A stretch of 64,000 nucleotides of DNA from JAFAMS01 sp963715815 (GTDB lineage: Bacteria > Vulcanimicrobiota > Vulcanimicrobiia > Vulcanimicrobiales > Vulcanimicrobiaceae), in contig OY970278.1 in assembly GCA_963715815.1 (NCBI GenBank), forward strand, positions 2,046,001-2,110,000, read 5' to 3'. The position numbers were made by a program, and so were the translations under genes. Under the pieces are notes generated by a model that was not told where the DNA came from, did not search any database, and was given only the letters and a program-made list of their open reading frames with translations. Position 1 is the stretch's first letter. Each line of letters starts with the position of its first letter. This document shows positions 54,938 through 63,568 of the stretch, in pieces.

Positions 54938-56034
54938 CGTTTCGTCTTCGCGAAGATCATCCGTCCGGCAACTGTCTGCAGCACGCTCGTGACGACGACC
55001 TCGGCACTATCGCCGATCAAACGGCGTCCGTTTTCGACGACGATCATCGTCCCATCGTCAAGGTATCCGATGCCCTGTTGCGACTCTTTTCCTTCGCGCA
55101 GGATCGCGACGTGCATCTCCTCGCCGGGCAGCACGATCGGCTTCACGGCGTTCGCCAGCTCGTTGATGTTCAAGACAGCGACGCCTTCGACGTGCGCGAC
55201 GCGATTCAAATTGTAATCGTTGGTGACTATGCGTCCGCCGGTCTCGCGCGCCATGCGCACCAGCTTGGCATCGACGCCGACGACGTCGGGATAATCGATT
55301 TCGCTTATTTCAATCTTGACGAGCTCTTGCAGTTTGGTGAGCACATCCAGCGCACGGCGTCCGCGCGAGCGCTTCATCGAATCGGTTGAATCGGCGATCA
55401 ATTGAATCTCGTGCAAGACGAATCGCGGAACGATGTACGGCGGATCGAGAAATCCACTCTCGACGATCTCGGTGATTCGGCCATCGACGATCACCGACGT
55501 GTCGATGATCTTCGAGGGGGCGTTCGCCGCAGCTTTGCCGCCGGGGCCATCCACTAAGCCGACGCGCTGCTTGGCACCGACGCGCGCGCCAAGGTACGCA
55601 GCAAAGACGCTCACGATCAAGTAGAGCACGGCCGCGACGTAGACGCCGGCCTGACCGACGAAGCTAATGTAATCGAACAGAATGCTCTTGATCAGAAACG
55701 CGATGATCAATCCGGCGATGAGTCCCAACACTCCGCCGGCGATCTCACTAGGAGCCCGGCGCTCGATACTGCGCTCCGTCGCCGAGAGCGCGCTCTCGAA
55801 AAAGAGCTGCGCGTATGGCGTCAAGAGCACGCCGGCGAGCGCACCGACGACCGGCGAGACGATTAAGAGCGTCAGCTGCAGGCGGCCGCTTGCGACATGC
55901 AGCGAAAGCGTTCGGTCGTAAAGCTCGCGGCCCAACAGAAATCCCGCGGTCGCGAACGCAATTGCAAACAGCACGCGCAGCAGCGCGCCGGCTACGTCGG
56001 CTTCGGGTTTACGCGATGAACTCTGCGCAGACAT
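54934..56034 (-). CDS. yacL: YacL-type PIN/TRAM membrane protein
   Basis: A 366-aa protein. Four transmembrane helices fill residues about 15-150. A PIN nuclease-like domain begins IIDTSVIVDGRITEI (residue about 183), with further acidic residues in VVGVDAKLVR and RIVTNDYNLNRVA. A C-terminal TRAM domain (QGIGYLDDGTMIVVENGRRL) probably binds RNA. It could be a membrane-attached ribonuclease. It is upstream of ispD as in Bacillus and overlaps hemW by 26 nt. Confidence 0.92.
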   Translation of the reverse strand: MSAQSSSRKPEADVAGALLRVLFAIAFATAGFLLGRELYDRTLSLHVASGRLQLTLLIVSPVVGALAGVLLTPYAQLFFESALSATERSIERRAPSEIAGGVLGLIAGLIIAFLIKSILFDYISFVGQAGVYVAAVLYLIVSVFAAYLGARVGAKQRVGLVDGPGGKAAANAPSKIIDTSVIVDGRITEIVESGFLDPPYIVPRFVLHEIQLIADSTDSMKRSRGRRALDVLTKLQELVKIEISEIDYPDVVGVDAKLVRMARETGGRIVTNDYNLNRVAHVEGVAVLNINELANAVKPIVLPGEEMHVAILREGKESQQGIGYLDDGTMIVVENGRRLIGDSAEVVVTSVLQTVAGRMIFAKTKR

Positions 56035-57127
56035 CGTTGGCTACAAATCTGCCGGTGGCCGTCAACCGAACGTGCGTCGGCGTTATTTCAAGCATCCCGG
56101 CCCCTTCTAGGTCCCGGATAGAACGCTGGTATGAAGACAGAAAATCAACCCCATAACGTTCGCGGAAATGGGACAGATCGACTCCTTCGTCGGTACGCAG
56201 CGCAAGCATCGCAGCCTCGCCGACTTGTGCGGCTCCAATGAGATGCTCGGAGCTCCCTGGGACTGGGCTGCCGGACAGCGCGGCGCGGACGTACTCTTCG
56301 AGGTCGCGTGTATGGACCGACCGCGTCCCGTCCAGATACGAAGCCGCGCCGACGCCGAGTCCTAGATACTCTCCGTTCAGCCAATAGTTCTGATTATGGC
56401 GGCAACGGAATCCCGGCCGCGCAAAATTCGAAACCTCGTAGTGTTGGAATCCGGCTTGCACGAGGCGATCGATAGCGTAACGGTATTGCTCGGCTTCGAG
56501 GTCGTTGCCCGCAAACGCCTCCGGTTGCCGCTTCTGCCACTCTTCGTACGGCGTCGACGGTTCGATCGTCAACCCGTACGTGGAGATATGCTGCGGTTCG
56601 AGCGCGAGCGCACTGTTGACCGAGCGCTTCCACGACGCGAGCGTTTGGCCCGGGATTGCAAACATCAGATCGAGCGAGAGATTCTCGAAGCCGGCAGCGC
56701 GCGCGCGTCGCACCACCGTTTCGACATCTTGCGGCGTGTGCTGACGGCCGAGCGTCACCAGCTCGGCCGGGTCCAATGACTGGACGCCGATCGACAAACG
56801 ATTGACGCCTGCTCGGCGATATTCCGGTAAGGCTTCACATAAGCCGGGATCCGGATTCGCCTCGAGCGTTATCTCGGCATCCGCCGGCAAACCGAAGCGC
56901 TCGCGCAGCGCCTCGATCAGCGCGACGAGCGCATCCGGCGCAATCGTGTTCGGAGTCCCTCCGCCGAAATACAATGTCGACGCGAGGATTGCAGGCGCGG
57001 ATACAATCTCGGCGCGCAATCCGGAAAGATAACGCTCCGCTGAGCTGCGCCGGTACGGCCATTTCGCAAAATCGCAGTACGGACAGATATACGGACAAAA
57101 CGGGAGATGGACGTAAATCGAGGCCAT
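56009..57127 (-). CDS. hemW: HemW-like radical SAM protein
   Basis: A 372-aa radical SAM protein. The cluster motif is CPYICPYCDF (CxxxCxxC, Cys at about 12, 16, 19). LYFGGGTPN and the SIGVQSLDPAEL segment follow, and the HemW C-terminal domain reaches VRLTATGRFVANDV. HemW is a heme chaperone or coproporphyrinogen-like protein. Ends 26 nt inside yacL and begins 6 nt after degV. Confidence 0.9.
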   Translation of the reverse strand: MASIYVHLPFCPYICPYCDFAKWPYRRSSAERYLSGLRAEIVSAPAILASTLYFGGGTPNTIAPDALVALIEALRERFGLPADAEITLEANPDPGLCEALPEYRRAGVNRLSIGVQSLDPAELVTLGRQHTPQDVETVVRRARAAGFENLSLDLMFAIPGQTLASWKRSVNSALALEPQHISTYGLTIEPSTPYEEWQKRQPEAFAGNDLEAEQYRYAIDRLVQAGFQHYEVSNFARPGFRCRHNQNYWLNGEYLGLGVGAASYLDGTRSVHTRDLEEYVRAALSGSPVPGSSEHLIGAAQVGEAAMLALRTDEGVDLSHFRERYGVDFLSSYQRSIRDLEGAGMLEITPTHVRLTATGRFVANDVCAEFIA

Positions 57128-57133
57128 TGCCCT

Positions 57134-57982
57134 CTAAAACACCGAGAAGATTCCGGCGGCTCCTACTCCGGCATGTACTGCAATCGCCGGCCCTGTCTCA
57201 ACGATGTTCAAGCGAGCGGGCGGCGTCGTCAGTTTTCCGAGGAGCCGCTCGCGTAATATCTCCGCGGACTGCTGCGCTTGCGCGTGCACGATCGCGACTT
57301 GCACGTCCGCTGCTCCCGCAAGGTTCGAGACCGTCGCGTCGACGAGCGTATCAAGCGCGCGTTCGAAGGTGCGAACCCGCGTAAATTCCGCAACCTTGCC
57401 GGTCTCATCGAGCGTGATCACGGGCGAGACTTTCATGATCCCGCCAAGCATCGCCATTCGCTTTGAAATACGTCCCGTCCGCACCGCGTGCGAAAGATCC
57501 GGTATTGCGGCATAGAGCCTCTGTCGTGCACGTAAGGCTTCGATTGCGCGAATTACCTCATCGCCGGTCTTACCTTGCGCGGCGAGTGATGCCGCAGCGT
57601 AGACGAGCAGCATGAGACCGGCCGACACCGTGCGCGAATCTACGATGCGAATCGACGCCGTGGGATAACCTTTTGCCGCCGCATACGCTGCATTGATCGT
57701 CCCCGAAAGTGCGCCGGAAATCGAGATGCAGACTACCTCGTTGCCCGCGGCGGCATGACGCGCAAAACATTCGGCGTAACTCGCGACCGAGGCTTGCGAG
57801 GTTGTTGGCGGCGTCGCTTCGGTACGCAAGCGCGCGTAGAATTCTGCACGCGTGATGTCGATGCGATCGCGAAAGCTCGATTCACCGAAATTGACGAACA
57901 GCGGGACGACGTCGATGCCCAAAGAGATCGCGACGTCCGGCTCGAGATCAGCCGTCGAGTCGGTTACGACCGCAACGCGCAA
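57134..57982 (-). CDS. DegV-family fatty-acid-binding protein (FakB-like)
   Basis: A 282-aa DegV protein. The signature VVTDSTADLEPDVA is at the N-terminus, followed by PPTTSQASVASY and ISISGALSGTINAA, which contact the fatty-acid carboxylate. The start is TTG 57982, one base after the plsX stop; a longer reading would enter plsX. FakB presents fatty acids to FakA for phosphorylation. Placement with fakA and plsX supports this. Confidence 0.9.
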   Translation of the reverse strand: MRVAVVTDSTADLEPDVAISLGIDVVPLFVNFGESSFRDRIDITRAEFYARLRTEATPPTTSQASVASYAECFARHAAAGNEVVCISISGALSGTINAAYAAAKGYPTASIRIVDSRTVSAGLMLLVYAAASLAAQGKTGDEVIRAIEALRARQRLYAAIPDLSHAVRTGRISKRMAMLGGIMKVSPVITLDETGKVAEFTRVRTFERALDTLVDATVSNLAGAADVQVAIVHAQAQQSAEILRERLLGKLTTPPARLNIVETGPAIAVHAGVGAAGIFSVF

Positions 57983-57983
57983 A

Positions 57984-59006
57984 CTACGCGCGAGCTGCTT
58001 GTACGAGCGGAGCGACGAGGCCGGCGATCTTGCCGACGACGTCTTCACGCACTTCAGTCGCTGCTACGCGTATTGCGTTACGAATCGCAACACGGCTGCT
58101 GCGGCCGTGGGCAACGATGCAATTTCCACGTAGACCGAGTAATGGTGCACCGCCGTAGGTTTCGTAGTGCAGCGTGCGCTTCAGTCGCGAGAACGCGCGC
58201 CGCGTCAGTAGCGCGCCCAGCTGCACATCCGGGCCGCTGGAAAGCAGCGCGTCGCGGATCGCGGCCTGAAGCGCGATGCTCTCCGCTTCCGCGAGCTTGA
58301 GCATGACGTTGCCGACGAAGCCGTCCGTGACGAGCACATCGGCGCGGCCGGAAAAGACATCGCGCCCTTCGGCATTTCCTATGAAGTTGATCGGGGCCGA
58401 TTCCAAGAGCTCTGCAGCTTCGAGAACCTGCGCGTTACCTTTGCCGCGCTCTTCACCGATCGAAACGATCGCGACGCGCGGCGTTTTCATGCCGAGCACT
58501 GCTTGCGCGTAGGCCGAACCCATGATTCCGAATTGCATCAACCATTCGGGTTTGCAGTCGACGTTCGCACCTGCATCGATGAGAACGACCGGTTGAATCG
58601 GCGTCGGGAGAATCGTCCCGATCGCGGGACGCGCGATTCCCGCAATCGTTCGCAGACGAACGAGCGCGATCGCAAGAAACGCGCCGCTCGACCCGGCCGA
58701 GACGATAGCATCGGCTTGGTTTTGATGCACGAGCTCGATCGCTGCGCCCAAGCTCGTACGCTCGGCGCCGCGAATTGCAGCGGACGGCGCAACGTCCATC
58801 GGGATGACTTCGGGCGCGTGCACGATCGGAATCTCGTCTTCGCCGACACCTGAATAGAACGAGCGTATCTGCTCTTTGTCGCCGACGAGAATGACGCGCG
58901 CAAATCCATCGCGATAGGCTGCGATTGCGCCGGCGACGATCTCGCGAGGTGCGTTGTCGCCGCCCATTGCGTCGACGGCGATAAGCGGTCTATCCTTAAC
59001 GTTCAA
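57984..59006 (-). CDS. plsX: phosphate acyltransferase PlsX
   Basis: A 340-aa enzyme converting acyl-ACP to acyl-phosphate for phospholipid synthesis. VDAMGGDNAPREIVAGAI is the diagnostic N-terminus, and SAGSSGAFLA and VTDGFVGNVMLKLAE follow. The start is TTG 59006 inside the fakA end (11-nt overlap), since the upstream in-frame part is within fakA. Makes acyl-phosphate alongside the FakA/DegV route. Confidence 0.95.
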   Translation of the reverse strand: MNVKDRPLIAVDAMGGDNAPREIVAGAIAAYRDGFARVILVGDKEQIRSFYSGVGEDEIPIVHAPEVIPMDVAPSAAIRGAERTSLGAAIELVHQNQADAIVSAGSSGAFLAIALVRLRTIAGIARPAIGTILPTPIQPVVLIDAGANVDCKPEWLMQFGIMGSAYAQAVLGMKTPRVAIVSIGEERGKGNAQVLEAAELLESAPINFIGNAEGRDVFSGRADVLVTDGFVGNVMLKLAEAESIALQAAIRDALLSSGPDVQLGALLTRRAFSRLKRTLHYETYGGAPLLGLRGNCIVAHGRSSRVAIRNAIRVAATEVREDVVGKIAGLVAPLVQAARA

Positions 59007-60525
59007 ATGCCACCACGTATTCGGATGTTCGCTGCCCACCGAAAAACCATTCGAATTCGACCTTCGGCATGCGCTTGCGAAGCGCATTTGTCATGCGCTC
59101 AGCGTCCTGCTCCCCCTGGGATCCCCCATAATAGAGCGTCACGAGCCCCCCGGAGTCCGCGCCCAGCTGCAGAGCAGCCGCCTCGAGCACGCTTTCGCGC
59201 GCGTCGCTCGTGAGAAGCTCAGCGCCGATCGCAGCGGTGCGTACGCGCTTCGCAGCTGCTTCGAGCTCGTCCCGCGACGGAATCGGGCCGCTCTCGATTA
59301 GCCCACCGTATTCAACCAACACCGCCAAGCTCTCGGCGGCGCTCCGAGTCTGAACGATAACGACCGTTCGCTCGGAAAGGGCGCCCGCAGTTTCGGCCGC
59401 AAGAATCTCGCTCGGTTCGTCCGTTAGCACCACGACGACGTTGCTGTTCGAGGCGCCGATCGCAGCGGAAATCTCCGCAAGTTTTGCATTCGTGCGGTAC
59501 GCAACGATCGTCGCATCCGCACCAAGCTCACGCGCAATGCGCTCGAAGCCGACTCCCGGGACGATTGCGACAAACGAAAACACGCGCTTCGGACGATCTA
59601 CGAGCATGCGATGTTGCAGTTGCATGTCCTCGATCTTCACGCGCTCGACGATCCCATGTTTTCCGGCTACCGATTGCACGACATGCGGGACACCCGTGTG
59701 AATGTGGACGCGTAATATCGGATGCCTGCCGGCGACCAGCAGTGAGTCGCCGTGCGGGATCAGACGCTCCTTGAGCGCGTGCGCTTCGATTGACGCTTCG
59801 CTCAAAACGAATTCGGTGCAGTATTTGTTCGCGCCAATCTCTTGCCGCTCTGTGAAGACGCGCCTAGGGCCGGTCCCTCGCGGGTACGCAGTGACACGCT
59901 CGTGCGTGCCCGGAACAAAACGCAAGATGCCTTCGAGAAAAAACAACAAGCCGGCAGCGCCGGCGTCGACGACGCCCGCTTCGCGCAAGACCGACAGTTG
60001 CAGAGGAGTACGCTCGAGCGCTTCGCTGGCTGCACGAACGATCGCATCGCCGAGTTCGTAAAGCTCGTTCGTATGCGCGGCACGCGCGACGGCTTCTTCC
60101 GCTGCTGCGGTCGCGACCGAGAGGATCGTCCCTTCGACCGGCTCGAGCAGCGCCGTGCGCGCTTCCGCGACTGCACGCTCGAACGCGCCCCCGACCTCGT
60201 CTACGGCGATCGATTCCCTGGTGCGGACGGCTTCGGCAAAACCGCGGTACATCTGCGAGAGGATCACGCCCGAATTCCCGCGCGCGCCGAGCAGTGCGCC
60301 GGCCGCCGCCGCGGCCGCGACATCGCCAAGGAGCTTGTTTCGGACACGGCCCGCCTCGAGCAATGCCGACCTTGCGGTCAGATAGAGGTTGGAGCCGGTG
60401 TCGCCGTCGGGGACCGGAAAGACATTGAGATCGTTGAGGACGGCGCGGTACTTCTTAAGGAAGTAAGTGCCGGCAGCGATAAACTTGGTGAAGCCTAGCC
60501 CGTCAAGCAAGGTGACCGCCCGCAT
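58996..60525 (-). CDS. fakA: fatty-acid kinase catalytic subunit (FakA/YloV, DAK2 family)
   Basis: A 509-aa protein. The DAK2 ATP-binding N-terminus has NVFPVPDGDTGSNLYLT (residues about 35-51) and GARGNSGVILSQMYRG. The middle Fak domain and the C-terminal DegV-like lobe (VVVLTDEPSEI) follow. FakA phosphorylates FakB-bound fatty acids to acyl-phosphate, the product also made by PlsX. First gene of the long leftward operon, divergent from rpmB. Confidence 0.92.
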   Translation of the reverse strand: MRAVTLLDGLGFTKFIAAGTYFLKKYRAVLNDLNVFPVPDGDTGSNLYLTARSALLEAGRVRNKLLGDVAAAAAAGALLGARGNSGVILSQMYRGFAEAVRTRESIAVDEVGGAFERAVAEARTALLEPVEGTILSVATAAAEEAVARAAHTNELYELGDAIVRAASEALERTPLQLSVLREAGVVDAGAAGLLFFLEGILRFVPGTHERVTAYPRGTGPRRVFTERQEIGANKYCTEFVLSEASIEAHALKERLIPHGDSLLVAGRHPILRVHIHTGVPHVVQSVAGKHGIVERVKIEDMQLQHRMLVDRPKRVFSFVAIVPGVGFERIARELGADATIVAYRTNAKLAEISAAIGASNSNVVVVLTDEPSEILAAETAGALSERTVVIVQTRSAAESLAVLVEYGGLIESGPIPSRDELEAAAKRVRTAAIGAELLTSDARESVLEAAALQLGADSGGLVTLYYGGSQGEQDAERMTNALRKRMPKVEFEWFFGGQRTSEYVVAFER

Positions 60526-60550
60526 GCGGCCGTCCTTGGGGACGCGGACA

Positions 60551-60580
60551 TGGACATCCCGCTGCCGGGCATGGTATTAT
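60551..60580 (+). promoter_or_regulatory. promoter of rpmB
   Basis: TGGACA (60551-60556) and TATTAT (60575-60580) with an 18-bp spacer point to rpmB. The start would be near 60587, giving a leader of about 60 nt. The leftward fakA promoter in the same 120-bp gap was not resolved. Confidence 0.6.
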
Positions 60581-60645
60581 TCCGCGGTTGCTCCGCCGCG
60601 CTAGATAGAACTCGGCGAAGCGTGTCGATTATCGAAGGGCAGTTG

Positions 60646-60837
60646 ATGGCGAAGCGTTGCGATGTTTGTGGCAAGGGACCGATGGCGGGTAACAACGTCA
60701 GCCATGCCATGAACAAAACCAAGCGCCGCTGGCTCCCGAACCTCCAGCGCGTCCGCGTCGACGATCACGGAACACACAAGACCGCACGCGTCTGCACCTC
60801 GTGCCTGCGTGCAAAGAAAGTTCGCCGCGCCGGCTAG
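60646..60837 (+). CDS. rpmB: 50S ribosomal protein L28
   Basis: L28 (63 aa), MAKRCDVCGKGPMAGNNVSH start. It keeps both zinc-type Cys pairs (CDVC and CTSC), so it is the zinc-binding C+ form. Conserved NKTKRRWLPNLQRVRV follows. Monocistronic, it ends next to the thiL stop. In Bacillus rpmB also lies between the rpe-thiN and yloV genes. Confidence 0.95.
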   Translation: MAKRCDVCGKGPMAGNNVSHAMNKTKRRWLPNLQRVRVDDHGTHKTARVCTSCLRAKKVRRAG

Positions 60838-61839
60838 CTAGAGGCTCTCCCACCCCGAGGGATCGAGCTCGCGCGTTCCGTCGGCGTCGCGCAACCGGAC
60901 CGCCGTCTCAGCCATAATCGTACCGACTCGCGAGAGCGGGCGACCGAACGCACGCTCAAAACGACCGGCGATCATCGCAAACGCGCGCGGCGCGATCGCA
61001 ACGAGCAACTCGAAATCTTCACCACCGCCGAGCGCATAGGAAATCGGCTCTTTGCCAAGCGCGTTCGCAACCGGAATCGCGCACGCTGCGACCGGCAGCG
61101 CTGCGGCCTCGAGCTCGGCGCCGACATTCGAGGCCCTGCACAAGCGGCGCAGGTCGGTCGAGAGACCGTCCGAGAGGTCCATCATTGCATGCACGCTCGC
61201 CGACGCGCCGAATCGCCGGCCTTCAGCAAGCCTCGCGTGCGGCCGGCGATATGCGGCGATTGCGTCAGCCATGCGCGGATCGTTGGCATGCGCGCCATCG
61301 AGCAAGATGTCGATTCCGGCGCGGCTCGCTCCAAGTGGACCCGTAACGGCCAGGACGTCACCCGGACGTGCGCCGCTCCGCATCTTACGATTCGAAGGAC
61401 GGACTTCGCCGATCGCAGTGATCGAAAGCAACAACGATGGCGTTCGCACGACGTCACCGCCCACGATTGCGATCCCGATTTTCTTTGCGAGCTCCGCCAT
61501 CCCGCGATAGCATTCTAATATCCATGTTTCGTGGACGCCGCGCGGTACACCAAGTGCAACCGTTGCGAGCACAGGACGCGCGCCCACAGCGGCGAGATCG
61601 GAGAGATTCGAGACGAGCGCGCGCCAACCGACGTCGGCGGCACTCATGCCATCACGCAGAAAGTGTACGTCTTCGACGAGTGCATCGGTCGTAACGACGC
61701 TTTCGGCGTCGCGCGCAGGCTTCCAGATTGCCGCATCGTCACCGATACCCGCACGAATCTTTTTGCCTTGCGACGCGTACGTCGTCGCTGCGATCGCGCG
61801 TATCGCGTCGATGAGGCGGTCTTCGGCGCTTTGGTTCAG
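60838..61839 (-). CDS. thiL: thiamine-monophosphate kinase with CTG start
   Basis: Phosphorylates thiamine monophosphate to the diphosphate. From CTG 61839, which overlaps the rpe stop as CTGA, the protein has 333 residues: AEDRLIDAIRAIA, then GIGDDAAIW and VVTTDALVEDVHF with the metal-binding Asp residues. An ATG at 61647 would delete these essential parts. VGWRALVSNLSDLAAVGA, DLSDGLSTDL and GGGEDFELL follow. No ATG, GTG or TTG lies nearer to the expected start. Confidence 0.9.
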   Translation of the reverse strand: MNQSAEDRLIDAIRAIAATTYASQGKKIRAGIGDDAAIWKPARDAESVVTTDALVEDVHFLRDGMSAADVGWRALVSNLSDLAAVGARPVLATVALGVPRGVHETWILECYRGMAELAKKIGIAIVGGDVVRTPSLLLSITAIGEVRPSNRKMRSGARPGDVLAVTGPLGASRAGIDILLDGAHANDPRMADAIAAYRRPHARLAEGRRFGASASVHAMMDLSDGLSTDLRRLCRASNVGAELEAAALPVAACAIPVANALGKEPISYALGGGEDFELLVAIAPRAFAMIAGRFERAFGRPLSRVGTIMAETAVRLRDADGTRELDPSGWESL

Positions 61840-62501
61840 GTGTTTATGCGTTCCTTGAGCGAACGCACGGCTTTCGCGGGATCGTGCGCTTCAAAAACCG
61901 ATGAGCCTGCGACGAGAATTGTTGCGCCTGCTTCGCACGCGCGCTCGATGTTCGCCGTCCCGATCCCGCCATCGATCTCGAGCTCGCACTTCGGATTACA
62001 GGCATCGATAAGTTCGCGTGCTTCGATCAGCTTCGCTAGCGCGTGCTCGATGAACGGTTGTCCGCCAAAGCCCGGATTGACGCTCATTACCAGCACCAAG
62101 TCCGCTTCTTCAATAATGTCTTTGAGCATCGCGACCGGCGTTTGCGGATTGATTGCGATGCCGGCCTTGGCACCGGCCGAGCGCAGGTGCGTGAGCAGAC
62201 GATGCGCGTGCGACGTCGCTTCGTAGTGAAAGGTCACGTATTGACAGCCGGCTTCGATAAAGCGATCGACGTAGCGTTCGGGTTCGACGATCATCAGATG
62301 CGCGTCGAATGGAAGCTCGGTCAGCTTACGCAAATCCGCGACGATCTTCGGGCCCCAGCTGATGTTCGGAACGAACGAGCCGTCCATCGTATCGAGATGG
62401 AACAGGTCGGCACCGCCGGCTTCGGCCGCGGCGATTTGCTCCGCTATCTTCGAGAAATCGGCCGCGAGAATCGACGGCGCGATTCGAACTTTGCGCCTCA
62501 C
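61836..62501 (-). CDS. rpe: ribulose-phosphate 3-epimerase
   Basis: A 221-aa TIM-barrel enzyme of the pentose phosphate pathway. RIAPSILAADFSKI starts it, and the metal and catalytic residues are in LFHLDTMDGSFVPNISWG, DAHLMI and EIDGGIG. The start is GTG overlapping the PASTA gene stop as GTGA. Follows the PASTA gene as rpe follows prkC-cpgA in Bacillus. Confidence 0.96.
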   Translation of the reverse strand: MRRKVRIAPSILAADFSKIAEQIAAAEAGGADLFHLDTMDGSFVPNISWGPKIVADLRKLTELPFDAHLMIVEPERYVDRFIEAGCQYVTFHYEATSHAHRLLTHLRSAGAKAGIAINPQTPVAMLKDIIEEADLVLVMSVNPGFGGQPFIEHALAKLIEARELIDACNPKCELEIDGGIGTANIERACEAGATILVAGSSVFEAHDPAKAVRSLKERINT

Positions 62502-63568
62502 CGCGGTGGTCCGGAGTGTGCGGGCGACGGCATAAGCCGCGGCGGTTCCTTGCCGAGCTGCGTCTGACTTTGGAGCTCGTTGTTCAAGTACACGTCGACC
62601 CAGGACGTTCCGACAACCGTGAGATCGAAATCGAGCCGTTGCCCCGGCATTGCAAATCCGTCGTAGACGTTCCAGTCACCCGTATCGTCGCGCACGCTAA
62701 TACGAACGCGTTGTGACTGACCGCTTTCATCGTTCGGTATTACCACCGCGCTGTGTACTTGGCGGATCAGATATCCGTATTCCCCCGGTCCTGCGCTAAC
62801 TTGCAAGGAGACCGGCTCGAGCGGATCGCTTAATATTCCGGGGCCGGGCATCTGTCGCACGACAATCCCGCGCGGAGGTCCCTTGATGCCGAACGGCGTC
62901 CACACGACTTGCCCGAGATGAACTTTTGCACGTTCGGCGTCAGCGCGTGCCGCGTTGATGTCTTGCCCGACGAAGTTCGGCGCCCGAACGTTCGAAGGCG
63001 GCCCTTTCGAAAGAACGAGATTCACGACGGAGCCTTCACGTACGCTCCCGAGCGGCGGCGGATTTTGGGCTACGATGTGATTGAAGGGGACGTCATCATT
63101 TGCGACCATCGTCGTCTTGCCGAGATTGAGCTTCAAACGCGAAAGCGTTAGCCCGGCGTCGCGCAGCGAAGCAAACCGTAAATCCGGCATCGTATAGATG
63201 TTGACGCCTTGACTGACGATCAACGAGACTTGACGGCCTTCGCGCACTCGCGTCCCGGACGCCGGTTGTTGCGCCATCACGACGTCGCGCGGAAACTGCT
63301 CGCTGATCGAGCGCGAAACGACGACCATCTTCAAGTGTAAGGTGTCGCCGAGCGAGATCGCGTCGGTTTCGGTTTGTCCGACCAGCGACGGAACGAGAAT
63401 CGTCGCGCCCGACGGAGCAAAGAAGTCTTCGATTGCCCGACCGAACCAAACGGCGACCCCGACCGCGAATGCAAGTGCAATCGCAAAGACAAGATCGCGG
63501 TCGGCAAGCCAGCGGCGCGCCTCCGCGAGCGGCAGACGTTTCGCCTGCGGCTTCATCTTTGCAATCAA
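62498..63568 (-). CDS. membrane-anchored PASTA-domain protein without kinase domain
   Basis: A 356-aa protein with a short cytoplasmic N-terminus, one transmembrane helix (residues about 27-44, LVFAIALAFAVGVAVWFG) and three PASTA repeats, e.g. VPSLVGQTETDAISLGDTLH, MPDLRFASLRDAGLTLSRLK and APNFVGQDINAARADAERAK. PASTA binds muropeptides. A C-terminal beta-rich domain of about 90 residues follows. Ser/Thr kinases of the PrkC type carry such regions, but no kinase domain is present. The start is TTG in a TTGA overlap with yebC, or ATG 63556. Confidence 0.88.
   Translation of the reverse strand: MIAKMKPQAKRLPLAEARRWLADRDLVFAIALAFAVGVAVWFGRAIEDFFAPSGATILVPSLVGQTETDAISLGDTLHLKMVVVSRSISEQFPRDVVMAQQPASGTRVREGRQVSLIVSQGVNIYTMPDLRFASLRDAGLTLSRLKLNLGKTTMVANDDVPFNHIVAQNPPPLGSVREGSVVNLVLSKGPPSNVRAPNFVGQDINAARADAERAKVHLGQVVWTPFGIKGPPRGIVVRQMPGPGILSDPLEPVSLQVSAGPGEYGYLIRQVHSAVVIPNDESGQSQRVRISVRDDTGDWNVYDGFAMPGQRLDFDLTVVGTSWVDVYLNNELQSQTQLGKEPPRLMPSPAHSGPPR

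Noticed and set aside
60838..61839. selD (selenophosphate synthetase) as partner for the Sec gene
   Set aside because: The protein is in the same PurM-like superfamily, but its motifs (GIGDDAAIW, NLSDLAAVGA) are those of ThiL.
61648..61839. thiL as an N-terminally truncated pseudogene
   Set aside because: The missing N-terminus is fully encoded upstream and begins with CTG overlapping the rpe stop.
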